Below are positions 9,061-16,916 of a DNA stretch of 64,000 nucleotides, piece after piece (within the stretch, counting starts at the first letter, position 1; each line of letters opens with the position of its first letter). The notes under the pieces are model-generated. The model saw only the letters and a list, made by a program, of their open reading frames with translations. It searched no databases and was not told the origin of the DNA. The position numbers and the translations under genes were made by a program. This stretch comes from CAVSJA01 sp963728145 (lineage in GTDB: Bacteria; Bacteroidota; Bacteroidia; Chitinophagales; Chitinophagaceae): NCBI GenBank assembly GCA_963728145.1, contig CAVSJA010000002.1, forward strand, positions 434,001-498,000. Reading direction: 5' to 3'.

Positions 9061-10802
9061 TGTATATCCTCGGAATTAATGCGTACCATGCAGATTCATC
9101 AGCGGCCATATTTAAGGATGGAGTTTTGATTGCTGCAACCGAAGAAGAAAGATTCCGTAGGGTAAAACATTGGGCCGGCTTTCCTTCAATGGCGGTTCAA
9201 TTCTGTTTACGCGAGGTGGGTATTAGCCTGGGCCAGGTGGATCATATTTCTATCGGTCGCGATCCCATGGCTAAGCTGCAAAAGAAAATATTATTCTTAT
9301 TAAAAAATCCGGGCGGTGGATGGAACGCGGTATTGGATCGCGTGAAAAACGCGAGAAAAATTGCCTCGTTAGAAGATGAATTGGCTGCATTGGATATAAA
9401 TGTTTACAAAAGCGAGCTCAAAAACAAGATACACCAGGTAGAACATCACCGAAGCCATCTTGCATCCGCGTTCTTCGCATCCCCATTTGAAGAAGCTGCA
9501 TTGCTTTCAATTGATGGGTCAGGAGATTTCAGCACAACCATGATCGGTATTGGAAAAGGAAATCAAATTGAAGTTGTCGATTCAATCGATTTTCCTCATT
9601 CAGTAGGATTGTTCTATACTGCTTTTACTCAATTGCTTGGTTTTCCACACTATGGTGATGAATATAAAGTGATGGGATTGGCTCCTTATGGCCAACCTAA
9701 ACATGTTGATCAACTAAAAGATGTTTTGCAATTCGAGAATAATGGCTTGTTCTCTCTTAACCTTAAATATTTCCGATCGGCAAAGCATGGCATCGTTTCT
9801 TATGGAGAGGATCATATCCCAAAAGTTGCTCCCTTGTATTCGGAGTATATGTTTGAAAAATTCGGACAGCCGAGAAAAAAAACTGAGGAGCTTACACAGT
9901 ATCATAAGGATCTTGCCGCATCTGTACAAAGGATCACTGAAGAGTTAGTATTTCATTTATTAAATAGTTTGCAAAAGCGTACTGGTCTCAAACAGGTTTG
10001 TATTGCAGGCGGTGTTGCGCAGAATTCAGTGGCAAACGGAAAAATTACACGCAATACAAAATTTGATGAAGTATATATTCCATCTGCTGGTCATGATGCA
10101 GGTATTTCCATGGGTTCGGCTTTGTATGTGTACAATCACATTCTGAAGCAACCAAGGGCTAATGCAATCCGAACTGCTTATACCGGTAGCAGGTTTTCCA
10201 ATGATGAGATCGAACAATATCTGAAATCAAGGAATATCAGTTACCAACGATTAAGTGATGAAGAGTTGTATGACAAAGTTTCTGATCAATTGATCAATGC
10301 CGGAGTAGTGGGTTGGTTCAATGGACGTGCTGAATTTGGTCCCAGGGCCCTGGGGGCGAGATCCATACTTGCTGATCCAAGAAGAATTGACGCAAAGGAA
10401 TTGTTGAATTCAAAAATAAAACGCAGGGAGAGCTTCCGGCCTTTTGCTCCTTCTATTTTAAAAGAATATGTGGCGGATTATTTTGAAGTAATGGATGAAG
10501 TGCCCTTTATGGAAAAAGTATTTCCGATAAAAAAAGAAAAGCATTCTGTGATACCTGCAGTGACGCATGCGGATGGTACAGGCAGACTGCAGACCGTTGA
10601 TAAATCTGTAACTCCACGTTATTATAATCTCATCAATAAATTCAGGGAAAAAACAGGTGTTCCGGTTCTTTTGAATACTTCTTTTAACGAGAACGAGCCA
10701 ATAGTTAATTCCCCTGAAGATGCGCTGGAGTGCTATCTGCGTACTAATATGGATATGTTGGTTCTGGAGAATTGCATCATAACGAGGAATCACATTAAAT
10801 AG
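9060..10802 (+). CDS. Carbamoyltransferase, NodU/CmcH family
   Basis: About 580 residues. The N-terminal YrdC/HSP70-like domain begins MYILGINAYHADSSAAIFKDG, with the metal/ATP-binding histidines in VEHHRSHLASAFF (about 125-140). The C-terminal domain has GRAEFGPRALGARSILADPR (about 420-440) and SFRPFAPSIL, both hallmarks of carbamoyl-phosphate-dependent O-carbamoyltransferases such as NodU and TobZ. It probably carbamoylates a sugar hydroxyl of the exopolysaccharide. I place the start at the ATG at 9060, which overlaps the previous TGA; a TTG codon lies one codon earlier. Confidence 0.9.
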   Translation: MYILGINAYHADSSAAIFKDGVLIAATEEERFRRVKHWAGFPSMAVQFCLREVGISLGQVDHISIGRDPMAKLQKKILFLLKNPGGGWNAVLDRVKNARKIASLEDELAALDINVYKSELKNKIHQVEHHRSHLASAFFASPFEEAALLSIDGSGDFSTTMIGIGKGNQIEVVDSIDFPHSVGLFYTAFTQLLGFPHYGDEYKVMGLAPYGQPKHVDQLKDVLQFENNGLFSLNLKYFRSAKHGIVSYGEDHIPKVAPLYSEYMFEKFGQPRKKTEELTQYHKDLAASVQRITEELVFHLLNSLQKRTGLKQVCIAGGVAQNSVANGKITRNTKFDEVYIPSAGHDAGISMGSALYVYNHILKQPRANAIRTAYTGSRFSNDEIEQYLKSRNISYQRLSDEELYDKVSDQLINAGVVGWFNGRAEFGPRALGARSILADPRRIDAKELLNSKIKRRESFRPFAPSILKEYVADYFEVMDEVPFMEKVFPIKKEKHSVIPAVTHADGTGRLQTVDKSVTPRYYNLINKFREKTGVPVLLNTSFNENEPIVNSPEDALECYLRTNMDMLVLENCIITRNHIK

Positions 10803-10803
10803 G

Positions 10804-11550
10804 ATGAAGATTTCGATAATCACGGCTACTTATAACAGTGCTTCAACTGTGAGGGATACTTTAGCGAGTATCGCGGCCCAGTCTTATCGTCCTATAGAAC
10901 ATATCATCGTTGATGGCTTATCAACAGATGAAACGCTTAATGTGGTTCGCGAATTTCCGCATGTTGACCTTGTTATCGCGGAGAAAGACACAGGCATCTA
11001 TGATGCGATGAATAAAGGAATTCTTCATTCAACAGGTCAAATTGTTGGAATTTTGAATTCAGATGATATTTACACCAGCGCTTCAGTGATTGAAAGAGTG
11101 ATGAAACTTTTTGAAGACAAGTCGGTTGATGCGGTTTATGGAGATCTTCAATACGTGGATAAAAATAACGTCAACCGGATCGTGAGAACCTGGAAAGCTG
11201 GTGAGTTTGAAAGAAAAAAGTTCCTCTATGGCTGGATGCCGCCTCATCCGAGTTTTTTTGTGCGCAAGGAAGCTTACGAGAAATGGGGAATGTTCAATTT
11301 GAAATTGAGAAGTGCGGCCGATTACGAGATCATGTTGCGGTTTTTATTCAGGTACAACGCAAGAGTTAAATATCTTCCGGGGGTTTTGGTGAAAATGAGA
11401 GTAGGAGGAGTAAGCAACAGTACATTGCAAAACAGGTTAAAGGCGAACCGGGAAGACCGGCTGGCATGGAAATTAAATAACTTAAACCCGAAATTCTTTA
11501 CCCTAATTTTGAAACCCCTTCGAAAAATCAAACAATTTTTAATAAAATAG
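10804..11550 (+). CDS. Glycosyltransferase family 2 (WcaA-like)
   Basis: 248 residues with a GT-A fold. MKISIITATYNSASTVRDTL opens the nucleotide-binding domain, followed by IIVDGLSTDETL and the metal-binding GILNSDDIY (about residues 78-86, standing in for DxD). The segment MPPHPSFFVRKEAYEKWG and the later SAADYEIMLRF are typical of WcaA/colanic-acid type enzymes. It starts 1 base after the carbamoyltransferase stop and ends 3 bases before gmd. A fucosyl- or mannosyl-related role is plausible from the neighbours but unproven. Confidence 0.88.
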   Translation: MKISIITATYNSASTVRDTLASIAAQSYRPIEHIIVDGLSTDETLNVVREFPHVDLVIAEKDTGIYDAMNKGILHSTGQIVGILNSDDIYTSASVIERVMKLFEDKSVDAVYGDLQYVDKNNVNRIVRTWKAGEFERKKFLYGWMPPHPSFFVRKEAYEKWGMFNLKLRSAADYEIMLRFLFRYNARVKYLPGVLVKMRVGGVSNSTLQNRLKANREDRLAWKLNNLNPKFFTLILKPLRKIKQFLIK

Positions 11551-11553
11551 ATT

Positions 11554-12669
11554 ATGGCTAAAACGGCGTTGATTACGGGCATCACTGGTCAGGATGGTGC
11601 TTATCTCGCAGATCTGCTGTTGAAAAAAGGATATATCGTTCATGGAATTAAACGACGCAGTTCCTTATTCAATACGGACCGCATCGATCATTTATACCAG
11701 GATCCTCATGAGAAAAAGATACGCTTCAAACTGCATTACGGCGATCTTACAGATTCCACCAACCTGATACGGATTGTGCAGGAAGTGCAGCCGGATGAGA
11801 TCTATAATCTAGGTGCAATGAGCCACGTGAAAGTGAGTTTTGAAACTCCGGAATACACTGCAAACGCTGATGGTATCGGTACACTTCGCATTTTGGAAGC
11901 CGTCAGGTTATTAGGATTGACAAAGAAGACGAGGATCTACCAGGCCTCAACATCAGAGTTATATGGAAAGGTTCAGGAGATCCCTCAAAAAGAAACCACT
12001 CCTTTTTATCCCAGATCGCCATATGGCGTAGCTAAACTATATGCATACTGGATCACCGTTAACTACCGCGAGGCTTATGATATGTATGCGGTTAATGGAA
12101 TCCTCTTTAATCATGAGTCACCCTTACGCGGCGAGACTTTTGTAACCCGCAAGATCACCAGGGGAGTGGCCAAGATCGCCCTAAGGTTACAGGATAAAAT
12201 TTTCATAGGAAACCTGGATGCAAAAAGAGACTGGGGACATGCAAAAGACTTTGTGGAAGCAATGTACCTCATCCTTCAGCAAGACAAGCCGGAAGATTAT
12301 GTGATCGCAACAGGGATCACTACTTCTGTTCGTGATTTTATTAAACAGGCTTTTGCAGAAGTTGGAATTGAAATTGAATTCAAGGGTAAGGCAGAAAAGG
12401 AAGTCGGTATCGTTACTGGCTGCAATGATCCATCTTATATGTTGGAAGTCGGAAAGGAAGTGGTAGCTGTTGATCCGGCCTATTATCGTCCAACAGAAGT
12501 TGATCTACTCGTTGGTGATCCACATAAAGCTCAATCACAGCTTGGATGGAAACCGGTTTACAATCTTTCTATGCTCATCAGCGAAATGGTTGCATCAGAC
12601 GTAGAGCTTGTACAAAAACAGAAATTGTTGAAGGATTCGGGTTATTCCATAAAAAATCAATTTGAATAA
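11554..12669 (+). CDS. gmd: GDP-mannose 4,6-dehydratase
   Basis: 371 residues, the normal Gmd length. It converts GDP-D-mannose to GDP-4-keto-6-deoxy-mannose, the first step to GDP-L-fucose. Seen: the NADP-binding ALITGITGQDGAYLADLLL, the strongly conserved GIKRRSSLFNTDRIDHLY, the active-site Thr/Ser-Glu in QASTSELYGK (about 131-140) and the Tyr-x3-Lys pair in SPYGVAKLYAYW (about 153-164). NHESPLRGETFVTRKIT is also diagnostic. The next gene, fcl, completes the pathway, so the exported glycan very likely contains L-fucose. Confidence 0.97.
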   Translation: MAKTALITGITGQDGAYLADLLLKKGYIVHGIKRRSSLFNTDRIDHLYQDPHEKKIRFKLHYGDLTDSTNLIRIVQEVQPDEIYNLGAMSHVKVSFETPEYTANADGIGTLRILEAVRLLGLTKKTRIYQASTSELYGKVQEIPQKETTPFYPRSPYGVAKLYAYWITVNYREAYDMYAVNGILFNHESPLRGETFVTRKITRGVAKIALRLQDKIFIGNLDAKRDWGHAKDFVEAMYLILQQDKPEDYVIATGITTSVRDFIKQAFAEVGIEIEFKGKAEKEVGIVTGCNDPSYMLEVGKEVVAVDPAYYRPTEVDLLVGDPHKAQSQLGWKPVYNLSMLISEMVASDVELVQKQKLLKDSGYSIKNQFE

Positions 12670-12682
12670 GAAGGGTGCTACC

Positions 12683-13624
12683 ATGATGAATAAGACAGAT
12701 AAAATCTATGTGGCGGGCCATCGGGGAATGGTGGGTTCGGCGATTGTTCGTAAGCTCGAGAAAGAGGGATTTGAGAATTTGTTGCTTCAGCCTTCATCGC
12801 AATTGGATTTGCGCAACCAGCAATCTGTGAATGAATTTTTTGAAACAACGAAACCAGAATTTGTTTTTCTTGCTGCTGCCAGAGTTGGAGGAATTCTTGC
12901 AAACAATACGCGAAGAGCAGAATTTCTCTATGATAACCTGATGATCGAGGTTAATTTGATCAATGCCGCCTGGAATAATGGAGTTAAAAAGTTGATGTTC
13001 CTCGGTTCTTCCTGCATTTATCCAAAGCTTGCACCACAACCTCTCAAAGAAGAGTATTTGTTGACGGGTGAATTAGAACCGACCAACGAACCCTATGCGA
13101 TTGCAAAAATTGCGGGCATCAAACTTTGTGACGCTTACCGCGATCAATACGGTTCCAATTTTATTTCCGTAATGCCAACCAATCTTTATGGTCCGAATGA
13201 TAACTACGATCTCGACAATTCACACGTACTCCCGGCATTGATACGGAAATTCCATGAAGCCCAACTAAATAATGACCCTGCTGTAATTATCTGGGGCTCT
13301 GGCAAGCCCCGCAGAGAATTTATACATGTAGACGACCTGGCCGATGCATGCTTTTTCCTGATGCAGACCTTCAATCAAAAAGGATTTGTCAATATCGGTG
13401 TCGGAGAAGATATAGAGATCAAAGAACTTGCCTTACTTATTAAAGATATAGTTGGATATAAAGGTGAATTGCGTCATGACACATCCAAACCTGATGGTAC
13501 ACCTAGAAAATTAATGGATGTTTCCAAATTAAGTGCATTGGGTTGGACTGCAAAAATTGGTTTACGTGAAGGGATCGAAAAAGTATACGAAGAATTCAAG
13601 CAACAATACCAACTACATAGTTAA
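12683..13624 (+). CDS. fcl: GDP-L-fucose synthase
   Basis: About 313 residues. It performs the 3,5-epimerisation and NADPH reduction that turn GDP-4-keto-6-deoxy-mannose into GDP-L-fucose. Seen: NADP loop VAGHRGMVGSAIVRKLE, active-site GSSCIYPK (Ser/Cys, about 105), and YAIAKIAGIKLC with the catalytic Tyr and Lys (about 133-145), plus MPTNLYGPNDNYD. I prefer the ATG at 12683 because AAGAAGGG lies 8-12 bases upstream; a TTG at 12662 would give a 7-residue extension overlapping gmd. It is the last gene of the compact sugar operon. Confidence 0.96.
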   Translation: MMNKTDKIYVAGHRGMVGSAIVRKLEKEGFENLLLQPSSQLDLRNQQSVNEFFETTKPEFVFLAAARVGGILANNTRRAEFLYDNLMIEVNLINAAWNNGVKKLMFLGSSCIYPKLAPQPLKEEYLLTGELEPTNEPYAIAKIAGIKLCDAYRDQYGSNFISVMPTNLYGPNDNYDLDNSHVLPALIRKFHEAQLNNDPAVIIWGSGKPRREFIHVDDLADACFFLMQTFNQKGFVNIGVGEDIEIKELALLIKDIVGYKGELRHDTSKPDGTPRKLMDVSKLSALGWTAKIGLREGIEKVYEEFKQQYQLHS

Positions 13625-13792
13625 GTTATTAAGTGAAAAACAATAACTTCGATAACATCGAACTCTATTTAGACACTAGAAGAATTATATAGTTGGTTTT
13701 TACGGAGTCGGGTCTCTATTTTGTTGTACATTACTTTTTGTATTCTTAGTGTATTAACTTTTGAGGTGAAACAACTTCGCCAAATATAAAAC

Positions 13793-13851
13793 TGCCCCGT
13801 GCGCCGACGCTGAAGCTTTAGCGCAAGCGCCAGGGGCAAAATCTTTGTAGC
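13793..13851. repeat. Palindromic intergenic repeat ending AAATCTTTGTAG
   Basis: A GC-rich imperfect palindrome (TGCCCC ... GGGGCA with inner CGCTGAAGCTTTAGCG) is followed directly by AAATCTTTGTAGC. The same tail follows other palindromes at about 49680 and 50639 and, inverted, at about 50730, so this is one member of a dispersed family. It ends 9 bases before the phosphatase start and would be in that gene's leader. Role unknown. Confidence 0.7.
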
Positions 13852-13860
13852 ATAGCGGAT

Positions 13861-14601
13861 ATGTTCTCCATCTTCAAAAAAAAATATTCCGGCCCTGTTG
13901 ATTTTAGTGGACTAAGATGCGATATGCATTCGCATTTATTGCCAGGAATTGATGATGGCTCACCTGATCCGCAAACTTCCATCATCCTGATCAATGGTAT
14001 GAAGGACCTGGGTTTCCAGGAATTGATCACCACTCCCCATATCCTCTGGGATCTTTACAAAAATGATAAGCAAACCATCGAATCGGCCTGGAGCAGATTG
14101 GAGCCCGCAATGCAGCAACAGAAACTCAGTATCCCGTTTCGCTTCGCGGGCGAATACTATCTCGATGATTATTTTGATCAATTACTGCAATCAAAAACTC
14201 CACTTTTTTGTATCCAGCAGAATAAAGTATTGGTTGAATTCTCTTTCGTAAATGCGCCAATCAACGCTAAAGAAAAATTGTTTCAATTACAGATTGAAGG
14301 ATATCAACCAGTATTGGCACATCCTGAACGATACCTGTATCTCCATAACAAGGCTTATGACGAATTAAAAGATGCAGGATGTTTGTTCCAGGTTAACCTG
14401 CTTTCTCTCACAGGCTATTACGGAAAACCTCCTCTCGAACTGGCCCATTATCTCATCAAAAAAGATTATGTCGATCTGCTAGGTACAGATCTTCATCACG
14501 AGCGCCACCTCGAAGCGCTGCGCAATGGTCATAAAATAATGGACACAATCAAACTCCTTCTTGACTCTGGTCGTTTACTTAATCCCACGCTTTTTACCTG
14601 A
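13861..14601 (+). CDS. CpsB/YwqE-type tyrosine phosphatase (PHP fold)
   Basis: 246 residues. The PHP metal-binding motifs are present in order: DMHSHLLPGIDDG (21-33), TTPH (about 59-62), a Glu in FAGEYYLD, LAHPERYLY, and GTDLHHERH near residue 217. This matches CpsB/YwqE manganese-dependent phosphatases that dephosphorylate the tyrosine kinase controlling capsule or EPS export. No matching BY-kinase (Wzc) is in the window; it may lie upstream of base 1. It closes the polysaccharide locus after a 236-base gap, so it may have its own promoter. Confidence 0.9.
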   Translation: MFSIFKKKYSGPVDFSGLRCDMHSHLLPGIDDGSPDPQTSIILINGMKDLGFQELITTPHILWDLYKNDKQTIESAWSRLEPAMQQQKLSIPFRFAGEYYLDDYFDQLLQSKTPLFCIQQNKVLVEFSFVNAPINAKEKLFQLQIEGYQPVLAHPERYLYLHNKAYDELKDAGCLFQVNLLSLTGYYGKPPLELAHYLIKKDYVDLLGTDLHHERHLEALRNGHKIMDTIKLLLDSGRLLNPTLFT

Positions 14602-14607
14602 TTCACA

Positions 14608-14714
14608 ATTACTATTATTAATTATTAATTATTGATTATTAGGTCTCGAACTAGCAGCAACTTGCCAATGAGCGGAGCAATAATTAATAATCAATAATTA
14701 GTAATCAATAATCA
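14608..14714. repeat. AT-rich dyad repeat (TTATTGATTATT units)
   Basis: Left arm 14608-14640 and right arm about 14679-14714 are approximate reverse complements, each built from short ATTA/TTGATTATT-like units. A 38-base unique loop separates them. It lies just after the phosphatase stop, where it could act as a transcript-end hairpin. Same architecture as the elements at 16518, 20390, 23781, 35887, 46342, 47361 and 61235. Confidence 0.8.
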
Positions 14715-14767
14715 AGGCTCTGGCCAACCAGTGATTAGGATCAATCCACCCGATCAGTTCCCCATTT

Positions 14768-14794
14768 TTGTTGAATTTTCCACTAGATAATTTG
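14768..14794 (+). promoter_or_regulatory. Possible promoter of the MerR/LitR-like gene
   Basis: A TTG at about 14768-14773 and ATAATTTG at about 14787-14794 resemble the Bacteroidota TTTG / TAnnTTTG pattern, about 35 bases before the start. The -7 box departs from consensus by one position, so support is weak. Confidence 0.3.
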
Positions 14795-14825
14795 AACAAC
14801 TTCGGGTCCGATTTGTATTAAGGGT

Positions 14826-15704
14826 ATGAATGCCTTTACCATAAAGGATCTTGAGAGCTTGTCGGGAGTTAAAGCGCATACTATCCGAATCTGGGAACAG
14901 CGGTATTCATTTCTGAAACCTAAGCGTACTCCAACAAATATCAGGTATTACTGTTGTGAAGAATTAAAGACCGTTCTCAATATTGCATTACTCAACAAGT
15001 ATGGTTTCAAGATCTCAAGTATCGATAAAATGTCTCCATCTGAGATCTGTAAGAAATTATTAACCCTTACTCATGCAACTGCACAACAAGAGAAACTGGT
15101 GAACGATCTCATACATTGTATGATTGACCTTGACATGGATCGTTTCGAAGATCTGTTGGATAATTTTATAATCGACAAAGGAATTGATAGAGCAATAAAT
15201 TATTTGGTCTTTCCTTTTCTCGATAAGATTGGTATCCTTTGGCAAACCAATCATATAATTCCTGCGCAGGAGCACCTGGTTACAAATATCATCCGGCAGA
15301 AACTGATTGCGGGAATGGAGCAAACAAGCACGCATCTCAACGTAAATAGAACCGTCCTTCTTTTTCTCCCCGAAGGAGAGCACCATGAACTTGGATTACT
15401 CTATGTATATTATTTAATGAAGAGCAGGGGTGTAAAGGTCCTTTATCTCGGGGCAAATGTTCCGCTTAAAGATCTCGAATACGTGCTGAAAATAAAAAAA
15501 CCCGATCAATTATATACCCATATCACCTGCGTCGCCGGAAATTTCAAATTCGATAAGTTCATCACCCAATTGAAACAGCATACTAATATTCCTCTCGTTA
15601 TCTCCGGCCGTTTCACACAACACAATCTTCACAAAGTGCCAACTGGCATCATTTTTAAGCGTTCATTACCCGAGGTGGTAGAATATGTAGCTTCTTTCAA
15701 ATAA
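14826..15704 (+). CDS. MerR-family B12-binding photoreceptor-type regulator (LitR/CarH-like)
   Basis: 292 residues. An N-terminal MerR winged helix (about 1-70; FTIKDLESLSGVKAHTIRIW) is followed by a helical B12-cap domain (about 85-165) and a Rossmann cobalamin-binding domain (about 173-290). The W-x9-EH motif of LitR/CarH is intact: Trp139 and Glu149-His150. The E-x-H-x-x-G motif is Glu185-x-His187-x-x-Gly190, giving the lower axial His. In this family adenosylcobalamin in the dark makes a tetramer that represses carotenoid genes and light releases it; that activity is inferred. It sits upstream of an ECF sigma gene and crt genes, paralleling litR-litS of Streptomyces. Confidence 0.9.
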   Translation: MNAFTIKDLESLSGVKAHTIRIWEQRYSFLKPKRTPTNIRYYCCEELKTVLNIALLNKYGFKISSIDKMSPSEICKKLLTLTHATAQQEKLVNDLIHCMIDLDMDRFEDLLDNFIIDKGIDRAINYLVFPFLDKIGILWQTNHIIPAQEHLVTNIIRQKLIAGMEQTSTHLNVNRTVLLFLPEGEHHELGLLYVYYLMKSRGVKVLYLGANVPLKDLEYVLKIKKPDQLYTHITCVAGNFKFDKFITQLKQHTNIPLVISGRFTQHNLHKVPTGIIFKRSLPEVVEYVASFK

Positions 15705-15889
15705 ACCGGTTACTAAAAAGTGATGACCGGTGGTCTATTTTGGTTTGCTACTAGCCGCGATATTACCCGATAATTGAATGGCTACCTCCATATATTGACT
15801 TAAAAATCAATGCTTAATAAACCTTTTTAGTAACTGACATAGGGTTGAAATTTTGTTTAATAATGAAATTGTAAAATTAAACAGACTGC

Positions 15890-15920
15890 TTTGTCAGGTT
15901 GCGCTTAGTGTCTAATTTCG
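15890..15920 (+). promoter_or_regulatory. Bacteroidota-type promoter of the ECF sigma gene
   Basis: TTTG at 15890-15893 is separated by 19 bases from TAATTTCG at 15913-15920, one mismatch from TAnnTTTG. It is 27 bases before the sigma-factor ATG. Spacing and motifs fit the primary sigma factor of Bacteroidota. A LitR-type repressor site would be expected to overlap it, but no clear operator is recognised. Confidence 0.55.
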
Positions 15921-15947
15921 TATCGTAGTTCATTAAACAGTTGTATT

Positions 15948-16448
15948 ATGTCGGGGATAGAATTTAATCAGCTACTGGTAAACAATGCGGAGTTTTTGAA
16001 ACCTTTTGCGATTACACTTACAAGAGACACAGAAACGGCCAAAGATCTTTTCCAGGAAACGCTCTACAGAGCTTTAGCTAATAAAGACAAGTATAATGTA
16101 GGTACGAATATCAAGGCGTGGTTGTATACGATCATGCGGAATATTTTTATAAACAATTACCGCAGGAAAGTCAAGCAGGCAACGATATTAGATAGTACTC
16201 CAAATGAATTCCTGATCAACCTTAATCAGGCAGTAGTAACCAATGCTGCTGAAAGTACACTTCGAATTAAGGATATCCAGGAAGCAATTCATCACTTACC
16301 TGAAATTTTTCGCAATCCATTTCTTCTTTACTTCGATGGATTCAAGTACCACGAGATTGCAGACATGCTGCACGAGCCATTGGGCACCATCAAGAGCAGA
16401 ATACACTTTGCGAGGAAGCTTTTGAAGGAGCAGGTACAGCGGTATTAG
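15948..16448 (+). CDS. ECF sigma factor (LitS-like by position)
   Basis: 166 residues, normal for a minimal ECF sigma factor. Region 2 is seen in ETAKDLFQETLYRAL (about 29-43) and NIKAWLYTIMRNIFINNYRR (about 54-73). Region 4 follows in IHHLPEIFRNPFLLYFDGFKYHEIA with the helix-turn-helix ending LGTIKSRIHFARKLL. No anti-sigma gene lies next to it. Its place between a LitR/CarH-like regulator and crtI suggests it directs crt transcription when light or B12 status relieves repression, as LitS does in Streptomyces; that is inference. A 3' fragment of a similar gene lies at about 16790-16815. Confidence 0.92.
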   Translation: MSGIEFNQLLVNNAEFLKPFAITLTRDTETAKDLFQETLYRALANKDKYNVGTNIKAWLYTIMRNIFINNYRRKVKQATILDSTPNEFLINLNQAVVTNAAESTLRIKDIQEAIHHLPEIFRNPFLLYFDGFKYHEIADMLHEPLGTIKSRIHFARKLLKEQVQRY

Positions 16449-16517
16449 TTATAGCCTCAGGTCAAAGACTGGATGTGTAGCATCTTCACTTCTTACGGAG
16501 CCGCCGTGGGTTCACGC
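16449..16517. other. Start of a 468-base gap between sigma factor and crtI
   Basis: The whole gap 16449-16916 has no credible gene. This first part is unique sequence; the remainder is a 239-base hairpin repeat (16518-16756), then a duplicated segment with a sigma-gene fragment (16754-16875), then about 40 bases of leader before crtI. No TAnnTTTG promoter is visible upstream of crtI, which fits use of an alternative sigma factor. Confidence 0.5.
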
Positions 16518-16756
16518 GCCAATATTCAATAATCAATATTCAATAAATCAATGCTCAAATCAATCTCAACAACAATATTCAATAATCATCAATCAACAAT
16601 CAACATCAATGTCAATATTCAATTTTCAGGTGTAGGGCCAGCATTGAACGTTTAAAGTTGCGTATTGATTTGAAAATTGAATAATGTTCCTTGAATACTG
16701 ATTGTTGATATTGATTTGAGCATTGATTTATTGAATATTGATTATTGAATATTGGC
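16518..16756. repeat. 239-base dyad repeat with 46-bp perfect basal arms
   Basis: Bases 16518-16563 are the exact reverse complement of 16711-16756 (46 bp, no mismatch). Inside this the arms continue imperfectly to about 16627 and 16660, so most of the element can fold into one hairpin. Both arms are made of short degenerate units such as CAATATTCAATAATCAATA. The perfect base implies recent formation or gene conversion between arms. It lies between the ECF sigma gene and crtI and would strongly affect read-through. Confidence 0.92.
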
Positions 16757-16875
16757 GTGTCGCATAATAGGGTCTTAAATAAGAGTGAAGCAACTATCAA
16801 GAGCAGAATTCATTTTCACGAAATTATTGATTATGGCGTGTAGCATAATAGAGTCTTAAGTAAGAGTAAACAACT
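16754..16875. repeat. Direct repeat with a sigma-factor gene fragment
   Basis: Segment 16754-16795 recurs at 16835-16875 with about five differences (GGCGTGT, GCATAATAG, GTCTTAA, TAAGAGT in common). Between them, 16794-16817 can be read as TIKSRIHF, identical to the region-4 end of the ECF sigma factor upstream, then diverges and stops. This looks like a leftover from a local duplication of the sigma gene's 3' end. The repeats lie 42-160 bases before crtI and could alternatively hold regulator sites. Confidence 0.65.
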
Positions 16876-16916
16876 CCAATCTCTTACATCTCGTAAATCC
16901 CTATCTTCAATTCCAT

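Noticed and set aside
16612..16800. A 62-codon - strand frame
   Set aside because: It lies wholly within the dyad repeat and duplicated segment.
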